A program made the translations under genes and the position numbers. From the NCBI GenBank assembly GCA_023014485.1, contig JAJOZX010000090.1, positions 1 through 64,000 on the forward strand: a stretch of DNA of 64,000 nucleotides, written 5' to 3'. Position 1 is the first letter of the stretch. Each line of letters starts with the position of its first letter. This document shows positions 45,836-56,784 of the stretch, piece after piece. The notes under the pieces are model-generated. The model was given only the letters and a program-made list of their open reading frames with translations, searched no databases and had not been told where the DNA came from. The DNA comes from Bathynomus jamesi. Its lineage: Eukaryota > Arthropoda > Malacostraca > Isopoda > Cirolanidae.

Positions 45836-46062
45836 TACTCGCACATATGCACACATACTTTCACACATACACAAGGAATTACCAAACCAATATACAGTAA
45901 TACTAGTATGAAAAGTGTTCAATTTGTATCGACCTCTAAATCTGCTCCAATTTTCTCAAAATTTTATGCCAGTGTTACTATTGCATAGTGTAACACGAGC
46001 AGCCTTGAGGAGATTGACATTTTAAGGTCCGAAGTTTTACCATACTATCTTCGACCACCCTA

Positions 46063-46185
46063 CAGGGTAGCCTAGTGGTTAAGACGCTGGACTGGTAGTG
46101 GGGCGTGGTTCGGATTCCACGTTAAACTGTAGGTCTAAGGTGGAGTGACAAACTTGACCTTCGTCAGGTTTGAAGACAACAGCTT
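46063..46185 (+). repeat. tRNA-derived SINE fragment (monomer)
   Basis: It begins gggtagcctagtggttaag (A-box region). It continues with cgtggttcggattccacg (B-box region) and gtctaaggtggagtgacaa, matching the second unit and body of the dimeric SINEs at 27150 and 56790. It abuts the TAGGGTGG element end exactly. Confidence 0.72.
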
Positions 46186-46401
46186 CAAAAGCGATGTTGC
46201 TGAACGGCGTGAATTTTTTTTTATAAGAAGAGTAAACCACGTGTAAGAGTGAATGGTATAGTGAGTGAATGAATTAGTAAAGTTAATGATAGTAACAATA
46301 ATACCAAGAAAGTTTAACTCTAAAACTCTGGTAAGAGCTTTACTGGACAGAGCAAAGTTTAAATATTTCGTTTCCAATTATACGAATGTAAATTACATAA
46401 C

Positions 46402-47635
46402 CTATTTTTTTTCTATGCATGAAGGAGGGACCAAGCGCGAATACCTGCAAAAAACGACCCCCACCCCCAATAGAAGAAGAACAGAGCCAAAAGCAAGGTC
46501 TAGCGTTTTCGAGATACCTGGACGCTCTGCGTTTGAAAGGTGGGAGGTCATAGACAGGGGAAAGATAGATTGAGGAAGATTGTTCCAGAGTTGACCGGTT
46601 GCGTAGATGAAAGACTGGAAATACGGATTAACCCTTGCGTTAGAGAGTTGGATAGAAAAACAATGAGAAAGTGTTGAAAGTCTGGTGCTGCGTGCTCTCC
46701 TTAAAGGAGGAGGCATGCAGTAAGAGAGTTCAGAAGAGCAGTGTCCGTTATAATAGCGACAGCAAAGAGAGAGTGAGGCAACATTGCGGCGGAGAGAGAG
46801 GGATTGAAGACAGTCAGTAAGAGGCGGGGAATTGATGAGATGTAAAGCCTTTGACTCTACCCGGTCAAGTACGGCTGTGTGGGTTGAACCACCCCATACA
46901 TGAGAAACGTACTCCATACAGGGCGGACAAGACCCCTGTATAGAGACAGCAAGTGGGCGGGGGTGAAGAAACTGCGGAGGCGTACATCACACCTAACCTA
47001 TTAGAAGCTGTTTCGGAAAGAGTATATGTGATCTTTTCAGGAAAGATCACTAGAAAGGAAACGCCAAGAATGTTGAGAGAAGAGGAAGGATTGAGATGTG
47101 TATTGTTGAAGGTAAGGGGATAGTCGTGTGAAAGATTGTGAAGAATAGACAGATGGAGGAACTGAGTTTTTGAGGCATTGAAAGCCACAAGATTTTCTCT
47201 GCCCCAATCAGAGATAGCAGAAAGATCAGAGGTCAGGTGTACGCCGTCCTGCGCGAATCATGAAGTGGCTGTTGAGAAGAACGCTTTGCGAAGCAGGTGG
47301 AGAATTGAAGAGTGGCATCATCGGCATGGTAGTGGATAGGACAGGAAGTGCCACTGAATAGATCATTGATAAATAAAAGGAAGAGAGTGGGTGACAGGAC
47401 AGAACCCTAAAGAACACCACTGTTAATAGCTTTAGGAGAAGAACATTAGCCATCTACAACCACAGCTATAGATCGGCCAGAAAAGAAATCAGAGATGAAG
47501 GCACAGATAGAAGGATAGAAACCGAAAGAGGGCAGTTTGGAAATTAAAGATTTGTGCCAGACTCTATCAAAAGCTTTCAAAAGCGCAATAGCAAATGTTT
47601 TGCCGAAATCTCGAAAGGAGGATTTTTTAATTGAA
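46402..47635 (-). pseudogene. LINE reverse transcriptase and C-terminal domain
   Basis: The minus frame reads IALLKAFDRVWHKSLISKL (catalytic Asp position altered; normally D-x-x-x-A-F-D, about 47580). Next come GVLQGSVLSPTLFLLFIND (about 47400) and YHADDATLQFS (catalytic ADD, about 47325). A break follows, then ASKTQFLHLSILHNLSHDYP (47185-46865) and MEYVSHVWGGSTHTAVLDRV (46917) through FQSFIYATGQLWNNLPQSIF. A stop interrupts before 47453. The order palm, thumb and L-W-N-x-L-P block fits the C-terminus of RTE/Jockey-grade LINEs. I cannot fix the clade. Confidence 0.85.
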
Positions 47636-48115
47636 TTGAGTTGAATAACTTTTATTATTATAAAATAAATACAGTTCTTTTACAATTTACGATGACATAA
47701 ATAATTTTGAAACTGGACTATTTATTTAATATAATTTAACCCTTAAGCTTTAGGCTTTACTGGGCTTTTAATTAAAAATAAAACATATAGTTATTATTAA
47801 TTATTGATAATACATAAATCATGAATAAGAATTATTAATTAAGGTGTGTATTAATCTTAAATTTTTATCATCAATATAAAACAAATAAAGATGACCAAGA
47901 ATTCAGAGATATGCAAGACGATCGCCAGTAGAGCGTCCCTCCAATATATATATATATATATATATATAATGAATAAACCACGAAGGGAAAAGAAACACAA
48001 AGTGGTGCTTTTCCCTTCGTGGTTTTATTCATCAAAGATATTTTTCACGTGTCACTTTCGTGAAATAATTTTCATATATATATATATATATATAATATAT
48101 ATATATATTATATAT
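47636..48115. repeat. LINE-tail repeat plus small foldback and (TA)n
   Basis: 47636-47720 (ttgaattgagttgaataac...) is the inverse of a tail-like repeat at 33700-33830. At 47969-48033 inverted arms (atgaataaaccacgaaggga and its complement) enclose about 15 bp. (TA)n tracts lie at 47944-47968 and 48076-48115. No gene. Confidence 0.65.
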
Positions 48116-49046
48116 TAGTGATATACGGATTCCAAAATTTCGCCCGTGTAGATGCCCATGCAGATTACATGAAAGACTACCAATGCCGATACCGATACCA
48201 ATGCCGTTTCTTTGTCCATATTTTAAAATAGCAATTCCCTTCATAAATTTTACTAATCTAATGTGAAAACTTTCAATTTTTATATTTTTACATCTCAAAT
48301 TTGTTTAAATGCTTTTCCTTTGCTCAATCCACAGTATACAGTACCAGAATTTGTTACTCATATACCGTACTGTAACTAAAATGATGTTAAATAGTTTTAT
48401 TACTTAATAAAATAATTTTATTTTAGTTTCATAAATTAAATACCAATATTTAAAGTAATTGTTTTCCTCATGATGCAGGTATTTTTTTCCTTCAACAATG
48501 TAAACAACAGCAAAATTTGTTATTAAAATTTCAAGGCCCTGGTGGCCAATTTGAATAAAAAAAAAATGGATATACAATTTAGCTTTATAAAGTTATTAAA
48601 TACTTAAAATAAAGTCAACATAATAAGATAGCTTAAAATGTAAAGTATAAAATACAACTTAATATAGAATTATTATTAATATAGAGTAGGAGATTACAAT
48701 AGTTTAAATATTTAGAGATTAGCTAGTTAGAGAAAATGTAAATTTATGGGCAACTTATTAAGAGTTGCTTTTTCGTGAATGTAAAATATATTTCTATTTA
48801 ATTACAATTTAATATGAGTATAAATTATCATTAATAGTGGTTTTTGTACGTTCAATTTTCTATAAATATAGATTTTGTTTTGTAATGAAACAGGTAAAAT
48901 TTCAAAGAATCGGTAAGCGATACGGCTAAATTTGGCCGATGCCGATGTTGATGGCCAAAAAATAACCGATTCTGCCGGTGCTGATGTCGATGTACTAAAA
49001 TGACCGATTTTCCCGATACTGATGCCGATTAATCGTACAACCACTA
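48116..49046. mobile_element. Non-autonomous hAT-like element with gccgat repeats
   Basis: The ends are tagtgatatacggattcc at 48116 and, inverted from 49046, tagtggttgtacgattaatc. Subterminal regions hold many (t)gccgat / ccgatacc units on both sides, reminiscent of the hAT end at 1430-1525. The AT-rich centre (48300-48850) is non-coding. It lies in TA-rich DNA, so the duplication cannot be read. Confidence 0.75.
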
Positions 49047-49095
49047 ATATATATAAATATATATATATATTGGAGGAGACTGTACATGTTAGCGG

Positions 49096-49452
49096 TCACC
49101 CTTCTTTGGGACAGGCTGAATGAAAGCAAATTTCCAGCAACTGAGCCGTCGGAATGGAAAAGAGGAGGGAAAGAGAAGTAAAGTTGTTGGAGAGGTTCTT
49201 GGCTAGATGCCAGAAAGAGCGAGAAGAATTAGAATTGGATAGGTTTTCACATTTTTGTCTGATAAAGGAATTTTTGGCGAGACCAAGAACAGATTTTGCA
49301 TGATTCCGGGCACAAATATAAGCTAAGTAAGAGACAGGAGTTGGATGGTGACGGTACCTTCTGAAAGTCTTCTTTATGCTGCTGATATTATTAGAACAAG
49401 CAAAGTTAAACCAAGGGTTATTTTGAATTAGTAGTAGAAATAGAATATGCAA
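49096..49452 (-). pseudogene. LINE endonuclease-RT linker fragment
   Basis: The open frame includes NPWFNFACSNNISSIKKTFR, ICARNHAKSVLGLAKNSFI and NLSNSNSSRSFWHLAKNLSN. The PWF...A...R and A-K-N...F-W pattern is the connector between endonuclease and RT in many LINEs. It is colinear with 47635-46402 and belongs to the same copy. Confidence 0.8.
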
Positions 49453-49529
49453 TGTTACGTCTCCATGCCCGAGAGAATCTCCTACGTGAGTATATACACT
49501 CGTATATGCTACAACTCAACTACAATCCT

Positions 49530-49746
49530 ATCTGCTTAGCATATTTAGACAGCTGTCTAGCATATTAGTAGACAGCTGGTGACGGAAGCCATATTTTGGA
49601 GCCTCTTTGCTAGTAACCCGTTGCTGACGTTGGGCTTCCATCATGAAAAACAAAACTTTAGTATTTGTCATTTACCATTACTTATTTGGACTATAGTGGA
49701 TTTAATTATCCAGAAGAGTTCCTTGTTCCATGCACGGTCTGTTTGT

Positions 49747-49748
<2 letters not shown>
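49530..49748 (-). repeat. Dispersed repeat R1, copy 1 (left arm of a large inverted repeat)
   Basis: It is the inverse of 54990-55190. Shared blocks (read on the minus strand) are gcatggaacaaggaactctt, ttaaatccactatag and aataagtaatggtaaatgac, then caaagaggc and gaagcagatagga-like sequence. Family unknown; no ORF. Confidence 0.75.
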
Positions 49749-49780
<32 letters not shown>

Positions 49781-49783
<3 letters not shown>

Positions 49784-51042
49784 GGTGCCCCATGAGTCCG
49801 GTCTTATAGGAAAATTCATTTTAAATTAAATTTACAAAAGTGACACATTAGAAGAAAACAAATGTTCAAAATGATGTCTTGTTTTTGGAACTTTTTGTTG
49901 CAGGTAGAATAACACGCAATGGCTAATATGGAAGTGAGTTATACTCCTCAGGAAAAAGCGGAAATTGTTCTTTTGCATGCTTCTGGCCTTAGTCAAAGAC
50001 AGACAGCTGAAGAATTTCATCGTCGTCATCCCAATAAACCACGACCTGGTTAGCGTTCTGTTGGTCGAATGCTTTCAAGATTCAAGGAGACTGGGAGTGT
50101 TCAGGACAAACCAAGAGCAGGTCGCCCGAGAACTTCAACTAGTGCTGAAAGCAGTATTGATGTACTTTCCAGGATCGCAGTAAGTCCGCAACGATCGGTG
50201 AGAAAGACTGCATATGAAGGTGGACATTCAAAGATATCTGTACACCGAATATTGCAACGTCACAAATTTCATCTATACACGATACATTTTGTACAAGAAT
50301 TACATGGGGATGATACAGATCGACGACTTCAATTTCGTGAATGGTTTAAGTCAGAAAGAAACCTAGCAGACGATATCATGTTTAACGATGAGGCGTGTTT
50401 TCACCTGAAAGGATACGTAAAAAGACAACACCGTGTACTAGGCGAAGGATAATCATCATGTCGCTGTTGAAGTTTATCACGGAACTAACCCAAAAGTAAT
50501 GGTGTGGGGCGGCATTCATGAGAATCTTGTTTTGGGACTAGTATTTCTGGAAGGAAGACTTAATGCCGAACGATATCTCCAGTTCATGCATGATGTGTTG
50601 GAATCGTATTTAGACGAAATGCCACTAGCAGTGCGACATCGGTTTTACTTTCAGCAGGATGGAGCACCACCTCACTTTGGCCGTAAGGTGCGACGTTAGT
50701 TGGATGAAGTTCTCCCTAGGCGACGGATAGGGCGCAGGGGAACAGTCGAGTGGCCACCAAAATTCCCGCACCTCACACCCCTAGGGGTCAGCTGAAGTCT
50801 GTTATGTTCATTGATCGTCCACGTACCATTGAAGACCTTAAAGAAAATACCCGTCCTGTTTGTGCACAAATCACACCAGAGACTTTGGCACGTGTCCGTT
50901 TAAGTTTGGAACATTGTATCAACATGTACGAACAACAAGGACATCAATTTGAACATTAATTTTGTTTTCATTCTAATGTCTTATTCTTGTAAATTTAATT
51001 TAAAACAAATTTTCCTATGAGATCGGACTTCTAGGACACCTT
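49781..51042 (+). mobile_element. Mariner, DD41D type, inserted in (TA)n
   Basis: The left TIR is cagggtgccccatgagtccg at 49781. The inverted right TIR ends near 51042 (aaggtgtcctagaagtccg). Similarity between the ends extends about 75 bp, including ttttaaattaaatttacaa. TA flanks on both sides belong to the microsatellite. Confidence 0.88.
49921..50959 (+). pseudogene. Mariner DD41D transposase, several stops, third Asp block deleted
   Basis: It starts MANMEVSYTPQEKAEIVLLH at 49921. Two helix-turn-helix segments follow (LSQRQTAEEFHRRHPNKP; SKISVHRILQRHKF), with the linker [11 protein letters not shown] between them. The first Asp is in IMFNDEACFHLKG (about 50385) and the second in FYFQQDGAPPHFGRKVRR (about 50650). 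Stops or frame changes lie near 50053, 50450 and 50697. At about 50777 the sequence reads LTPL then jumps to QLKSVMF, so the expected DFFLWG block with the third Asp is deleted. Outside that gap the layout is intact. Catalytically dead. Confidence 0.88.
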
Positions 51043-51053
51043 TATATATACTG

Positions 51054-51133
<80 letters not shown>
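51043..51133. repeat. (TA)n microsatellite
   Basis: A TA tract of about 90 bp with one interruption, between the mariner and the TAGGGTG element. Confidence 0.95.
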
Positions 51134-51136
<3 letters not shown>

Positions 51137-51665
51137 GGTGTCTCTATTGGGTAGTCAAAATTGAAATGTTGAATTATTTTATCTGCGCCCCTAAAATAGT
51201 TCCATTTAGCATAAAAACTAAGACTTGAAAGTTTGACACAAATTGGCTCATATTTAGGGGTCGCCCCCGCTAATAAAAATGGTGACCATGGCATAATAGC
51301 TCCTGACATATGATTATGCTCATTATACACATAATTCCTTCCTTCTTTTTTTAGTTGATTCGTTTTATAAGTATAGGCCTTCTTATTTATCATTGATCCT
51401 TTTCTAACCTATCCTTGATGTTTTAATCCATCCTTTGGTCCTCAATCCTTCTTTATCCCAATCCTTTTCTCCTATCCAAAATCCTTCCTGGCTCTTTTTT
51501 TATATACAATCAGCAATAAAGCATTGCTACAAAAAAAAACCATTAGTTTATCATATAGAGATAAATTCAAAATGCCAGTGCTATTTACATACTTTAATTA
51601 CTTTAATTAGCATTATATCCTTATACAACATTATTTAATATACAATGATTACAATATGGTGTATT

Positions 51666-52900
51666 TTAAGGTGCGACCTCAGTGATGGTTATTTTTTTAG
51701 AAGAACAGTTTTTGATGGAACTGGGTGACTCTGGCGGTGTTTTGCAACAATTGGAGCAGGAACTGGAGTGCTCTTCCCCCACTGTCAATTTCTTATTCAG
51801 CTCTTGAACTAAAGCTACTGCACGTTCTGCCCGGTCATTTACAACAGATAGAGCTGCAACAATAGCTCTGGCCCTTAAATATTCACAGTGGATGTCCAAG
51901 TGCTGGGTGCCTTGTTCAGAAATCCTTCTGGCAAATTCAGCTTAGTAAAGAATTCTCTAGTATTTCTTGTAACAATTGGTGTAGTCCTTCACCAGAGCAG
52001 AAGGTCGATTCAGGAATCCGAGGACGCTTGGGTGTTGTATCGAAACAAATTGCTTTTACTCTCTCTGTAATTCCCCATTCATTCAGGCAGTTAAAGACGG
52101 CTTCGCTTGTGCTTCTCCAGTTGAGTTTTGGTTTTGGGGACACCAAGCAGCTGTTCAACACCAGGTCCTGACACAAGTACTGGGAGACGATCAATGTGCT
52201 TGTGCGAAGTGAGGTCCTCCATCATCTTGCCATCCCAGTGGACTGTCATAGAACATTCTCCATGGAAATGCTCCTTAAGTTCTTTAGCATGACGAGCTCG
52301 GTTCTTATTTCGAAGGCGATGGATAGAATGTTGGTTTATGTTTGTAATCTGAAGCGTCCAAACCAAAGCTTTTAGCTGCCTCTGCGAGGATAAATGTTGC
52401 CTTTCTAGAGGAAATTTGTGTACGATCCAGGGCAGCAGACATCTGAATAGTCATGATGTTTTTCATGCCTCGTTTTTTCTTAGATTTTGGTAAAGCACAA
52501 GCTCCTTTGGGCTCCTCCTCCTCATTCTCACTTTCATCAGTGTTGCTGGAAGATGTGGAAGAAGCCAGTACAACTTGACTAGTAGACGCTCCATCAAAGA
52601 TTCTGACTTTCTTTTTCTCTCTGCCTCAGCTTCCAACCGTTTGACTGCATTTTTTGTGCGGTGAAGATGTACAGTGTCCACACCACCGATTGAGCCAGGA
52701 CGACCTTTTTGTCTTTGCAGTTGAAGGAACTCCCAGTCCTCACGAATTCTTGATCAGATTCTCAGCGTCTCCATGGGCGATGTCAAAGAGATCTTCCAAT
52801 GGCTCTACAAAATCAGCCTCCTTGGTTTTATGGCTCTGGCTTGTTCTAGAAGCATGCTTCTTTAAGCAAGTCCATTCGTTAAAGAAATCTCTAACTTCAT
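51666..52900 (-). pseudogene. hAT-like transposase relic, RW region deleted
   Basis: Minus-strand order: charged, Ser-rich N-terminal parts (about 52900-52460), then NRARHAKELKEHFHGECSMTVHWDGKMM with the first Asp (about 52230). RLPVLVSGPGVEQLLGVPK and VKAICFDTTP with the second Asp (about 52050) follow. Almost at once comes a C-terminal part, with ALSVVNDRAERAVALVQELN (about 51850-51790). The region holding CRHH and RARW in the 17922-21431 element is missing, an internal deletion of roughly 250 codons. The conserved spacing of HWDGK to FDTT and the NDxAER block supports homology with the other two copies. Confidence 0.8.
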
Positions 52901-53358
52901 GGCACGAGGTTCTGCTGAGTAGGAATATTGGCCTTATCCCAGATAACTATTGTGGCTCGAATAGATTGACGCAGAGCATCGCGGATTGTCATGTTTTTTC
53001 TCTCTGTGGAGGTGCATAAAATAACCAAAAGCTTGCCTATATGGGGGCAGCTTTGGAGCCTTTAATATCATCTACTGTAGATCCGAGCAAATAGAATGGT
53101 CTTCTTGTATTCATCTGCAAAATAAGAAAACAAAATATTAATGTAGTGTTATGGTTTTGTAGAGCAGGGCTAAATCACTGTTTGACTTTTATAATTAAAA
53201 ATAAAAAAAAAATTGGTAGACATAAAGTTAATTTGGTCTATTTATAAGTCTAACGTATTTTTCTCAATTATTATTCCTATTATTTTTTAATCTAAGAAAC
53301 AGGAATAAATATTTTTGTAGTAGAAATTTATATTTTGCTATTTTATTGGAAATAGAAA

Positions 53359-54302
53359 CAGTGGCGTCACTAGGGTTGGTGTCACCCAGTGCGGTAACTC
53401 ATGGTGTCACCACACCACCCATGGCCTCCTCCCGTACCAGACCATACAGAATCCTTAGTAATGTTTTTTGTACTAATTTTACTCGTAAATCGTAATTCCC
53501 ATATATCACGAATGTAATGGCAATAGTAGTGACATAAACACTAGCAAAATTAAAATTACTCCTTTAAATTACAATATCATACGCACAGCCTAAATGTATT
53601 TACATTTACATAGTTTCATGTGGTTAAAGTGAAAATTCGGTAAGAAAAATAGAATTCGAAGTAAAAACGTTGAAGAACTACATCAAATTATGTTCATTTT
53701 AACGTTAAACTTACCGTTACATGAGATACATTAATGGATTAGGTTTGCATAATCAATAACGGCCCAAATAATGTAGAAGTTGTAGACAAATGCATATGGA
53801 AATATACTCATAAATTTGAGGCTGCAACATCATAAAGACAGAGGCTGCAACAACTGAGCGGAAGCCTTTTTTTATTTTCTCCTTCTTTTCCTTTAATTAC
53901 TACTTCATTCTCAAAAAAGTTATTGATATAGGTTCACAAATACTAATTACCACAATATTGAAGCTAAAACAACAGAAAATTTGACAAAATCAGCGACTAT
54001 AAAAACACCAGCAGCAACGAAAACAACACCGCGTGCTTGTAGAGCGTGCAGACGAAACCACGTGATTCGAAGCGTCATTGTAATTGGGTAATAATGACAG
54101 CTCTGACCGGAGCGCATTAGAAGGTTCAAAAAGTAAATTAGCAGAGAGTTTTAGCCTTGTAGGTATATTGATACATGTAAGCTGGGCTTACGAAAAATGT
54201 TTTTGTTGTTATAACTAACTACAGGGATATTTTTATAAAAAATAATAAATTTCTGCTCAAACACTGCACAAAAACCCCCCGCACCCCTCTAGTGACGCCA
54301 CT
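53359..54302. mobile_element. Nested non-autonomous hAT-like element (cagtggcgtcactag)
   Basis: The ends are cagtggcgtcactagggttg at 53359 and, inverted from 54302, cagtggcgtcactagaggggt. Flanks are aatagaaa on the left and atagaaac on the right, a 7-8-bp duplication depending on where the end is set. It is non-coding. It lies within the larger TAGGGTG element, so it is younger. Confidence 0.82.
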
Positions 54303-54989
54303 GATAGAAACACAGCTCATGAAACACATGTCAGGTAAAATTTCCATTGAACTAAATTAAATTATTTGTGACAAATAGCAACATTGTTTAAAACTTCATA
54401 ATATGTGTATAAGAGCATAAGTTCTAATTTTTTCATTAAATTCATTACATTTTTTTCAAACACTAATAACAAAATCAGTACCTATAAATAATTGTGAAAA
54501 ATATAAATAACATAGTTTATTATCTGATAATAGCAAAAAAGAAGTATAGTGATACACAGTTACACACCTTTTACTTATGACAGCAGAACACTGAATGATA
54601 ACAAATAAACAATTGCAACATAATCTGGAGCATTCTTGATGAAACATGTTTAAACAGGTTGATCTTGTCTTATCAAGCAATATTTTCAGCTACAAACTTG
54701 ACAATTATCTCTAATATATTCATTTAATTGAATTCATCATAAATATGATGATTAATTAATTAAAAACATATGTTTAGTATACTTGACAACTGCTAGTAAT
54801 TTCAAATATTAATTGCATAAACAATAGCTATATTTTATGAAATTTAATAAGCGGGGGCGACCTCTAAAAATTGTTCAATCCAAAAAAATTTATATGTGAT
54901 GTTTCTTCAACCAATGGAACTGGTTGAGGGGGCGCAACCTAAAAAAATCAACACTTCGAAAATAAGAGACACCCTAATATATATATTAA

Positions 54990-55200
54990 ACAGAGACCTT
55001 GCATGGAACAAGGAACTCTTCTGGGAATATTAAATCCACTATAGGTCGAATAAGTAATGGTAAATGACAAATACTATAGTTTTTTTTTTCACGATGTTAG
55101 CCCGACGTGGGCAACGGATCACTCGCAAAGAGGCCCTAAAATATAACTTCCTCACTAGCTATCTGCGAAGCAGATAGGATCCAGGTTTGGGACAGGATCA
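54990..55200 (+). repeat. Dispersed repeat R1, copy 2 (right arm)
   Basis: Inverse of 49530-49748. The two arms flank 5.2 kb containing (TA)n, a mariner and the TAGGGTG element. Confidence 0.75.
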
Positions 55201-55265
55201 AGGGCTTACAGCTACACCTAGCCTACTACATTCAGAACTTCAATATAAGCAAAAGACTCGTTGCT

Positions 55266-55296
<31 letters not shown>

Positions 55297-55298
<2 letters not shown>

Positions 55299-55372
55299 GG
55301 GTGAATAAAAAGTTCCACCCGGTTTGGGGTTTCCACAATTCACCCAAAATCGGGTGGAACTTTTTATTTACC

Positions 55373-55375
<3 letters not shown>
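55297..55375. mobile_element. 79-bp mariner-type MITE
   Basis: cagggtgaataaaaagttcca at 55297 and its inverse ending 55375 (...tttttatttaccttg) leave only about 25 bp of loop. A second inverted pair (ccacccgg/cgggtgg) lies inside. TA precedes the left end and (TG)n follows. Confidence 0.7.

Positions 55376-55414
<39 letters not shown>
55374..55414. repeat. (TG)n microsatellite
   Basis: A TG tract of about 40 bp. Confidence 0.96.
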
Positions 55415-55416
<2 letters not shown>

Positions 55417-55499
55417 AAACTTTCTTCGAAGAGCAGTTGAATTTTTCCCCATCTTTCTTTTAACGTCTTATCAAGGTCAAACCATTTACGTGGTCAATC

Positions 55500-55745
55500 C
55501 ATTACTGTCCTCTCAATAACTACCTTAGTAACTTTTTGAGAAAAATTTTGAACTTGAATAACCTTTCTTAGTTAAATCTATTGATAACAAAGAGCAATTT
55601 TCAATCGACCCTCCTTTACCCTTTCCGTTTCCCCTCTCCATTCTTTTACCGTCCCAAATAAGTTTCCTCTGGGAGCTGCGCCTCCTCCCGCATCCCCTCC
55701 CTCCAAAGGGCTCCAGCCCAGCTCCTCTACATTTTTGCATCTATG
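55500..55745 (-). repeat. Dispersed unclassified GC-rich repeat, copy 2
   Basis: Inverse orientation of 26601-26960. Shared blocks read on the minus strand: aaaaatgtagagg, gagctggg, aggaaactt, ggtaaa and tttgttatcaatagattta. Confidence 0.55.
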
Positions 55746-56562
55746 CTATTGGGAACTGTATTCGAGTGCGGCACAATTGTTTAACCGTGGAATGTTTTTC
55801 ACCTTCAACAGCACCACTCTTTATATTTTAGTTTATACCGTAACAACTCGAGTCGAAACCCAGCTCGATCGTAAACTTATTTTGAGTTTTCAAGCCAACG
55901 GACATTGAAACAACAAAACAAATTTCCTTTTAATAGTATTTACACGAACGAAGTGGAAAAAGGAAGAAACTAACTCCCCTTCGGAATTTATTTACAAAAC
56001 AGACAGAAAGAACTTACTAAAAAATTAACCTTAAATATTTACAAAAAAAAAAAAATATATCTAAAATCGAATTCACTAAAATTTTTCGCAGTAATCGAAT
56101 TCGCACTTCTCTGAGGACCCATCTCCGGCTTTGTACATGCATGAATTTTCCACGCTCTGCTGATACGCCTCACAAATGCGCCTCTGTGGAGAAGTTGACG
56201 AAATCGCCGACTCTAGCCTTACTGAAGTAGGGCTCTACAAAACAAAATATATCCAAGACCAAATCATACCTATCCCTCAATCACTGTAACAAATATTTGC
56301 CTGCAGTTGATCATAATAATTAAACTTTATTCAGATTCATTCTACCCCTTTGATAAATAATAATAATAATAATAAGATCCATGCAACACATGGGAAGGCA
56401 CAATCATAGTCGGCACATGATCCACACGTCATATGGTTTCGATTTATAAAAACGAAGTCAATTTAAAAATCAAATTAAAGAATTTTGAAATATTTTCGTT
56501 ATCAAACTATTGGAGTGAAGTTTGCGTTTTACAAATAAAATAATTTAACACGTTCTTATGTT
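55746..56562. other. Intergenic DNA, nothing recognised
   Basis: AT-rich sequence with a poly-A run at 56043-56056 and (AAT)n at 56350-56372. No gene, TIR or RNA gene is seen. Confidence 0.55.
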
Positions 56563-56567
56563 CCTAA

Positions 56568-56571
<4 letters not shown>

Positions 56572-56624
<53 letters not shown>

Positions 56625-56725
56625 GACCGTGCATGGAACAAGGAACTCTTCTAGGATAATTAAATCCACTATAGTCCGAATAAGTAATGGTAAATAACAA
56701 ATACCATAGTTTATATATATATATA

Positions 56726-56762
<37 letters not shown>
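56572..56762. repeat. (TA)n tracts framing dispersed repeat R1, copy 3
   Basis: TA tracts at 56572-56618 and 56712-56762 enclose 56625-56711. That segment matches 54995-55080 (gcatggaacaaggaactctt, aataagtaatggtaaat). Confidence 0.85.
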
Positions 56763-56764
<2 letters not shown>

Positions 56765-56784
56765 CATACTGTATATAACTTTTG

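Larger units (their letters stand above)
44213..46062 (-). mobile_element. TAGGGTGG transposon, hAT-like, internally rearranged
   Basis: The left end is tagggtggatcgattttac at 44213. The right end, read inverted from 46062, is tagggtggtcgaagatag. They share the first 8 bases and a tcga block. I find no matching target duplication, so one flank may be rearranged. The element contains a decayed minus-strand transposase related to that in 17922-21431. Between 45680 and 45830 it has a (TA)n tract framed by short inverted arms. Confidence 0.72.
46402..49460 (-). mobile_element. LINE (minus), 5'-truncated, interrupted at 47636-49080
   Basis: The linker region (49460-49100) and RT/C-terminus (47635-46402) are colinear parts of one LINE. 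They are separated by a 1.4-kb block containing an unrelated LINE-tail repeat, a foldback and a hAT MITE. No endonuclease is seen, so the copy is 5'-truncated near 49460. The protein style (SHVWGGSTHTAVLDRVESKA) matches LINEs I associate with decapod crustaceans. Confidence 0.78.
51134..54976 (-). mobile_element. TAGGGTG transposon, hAT-like, with nested MITE
   Basis: The ends are tagggtgtctctattggg at 51134 and, inverted from 54976, tagggtgtctcttattttcg. Related inner blocks (tgcgcccc...agttcca and ttagaggtcgcccccgct) lie about 50 and 130 bp in on both sides, so the TIRs reach about 150 bp with divergence. Flanks are TA repeats (8 bp atatatat on both sides, uninformative). It carries a decayed minus-strand transposase and a nested element at 53359-54302. 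Confidence 0.82.
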
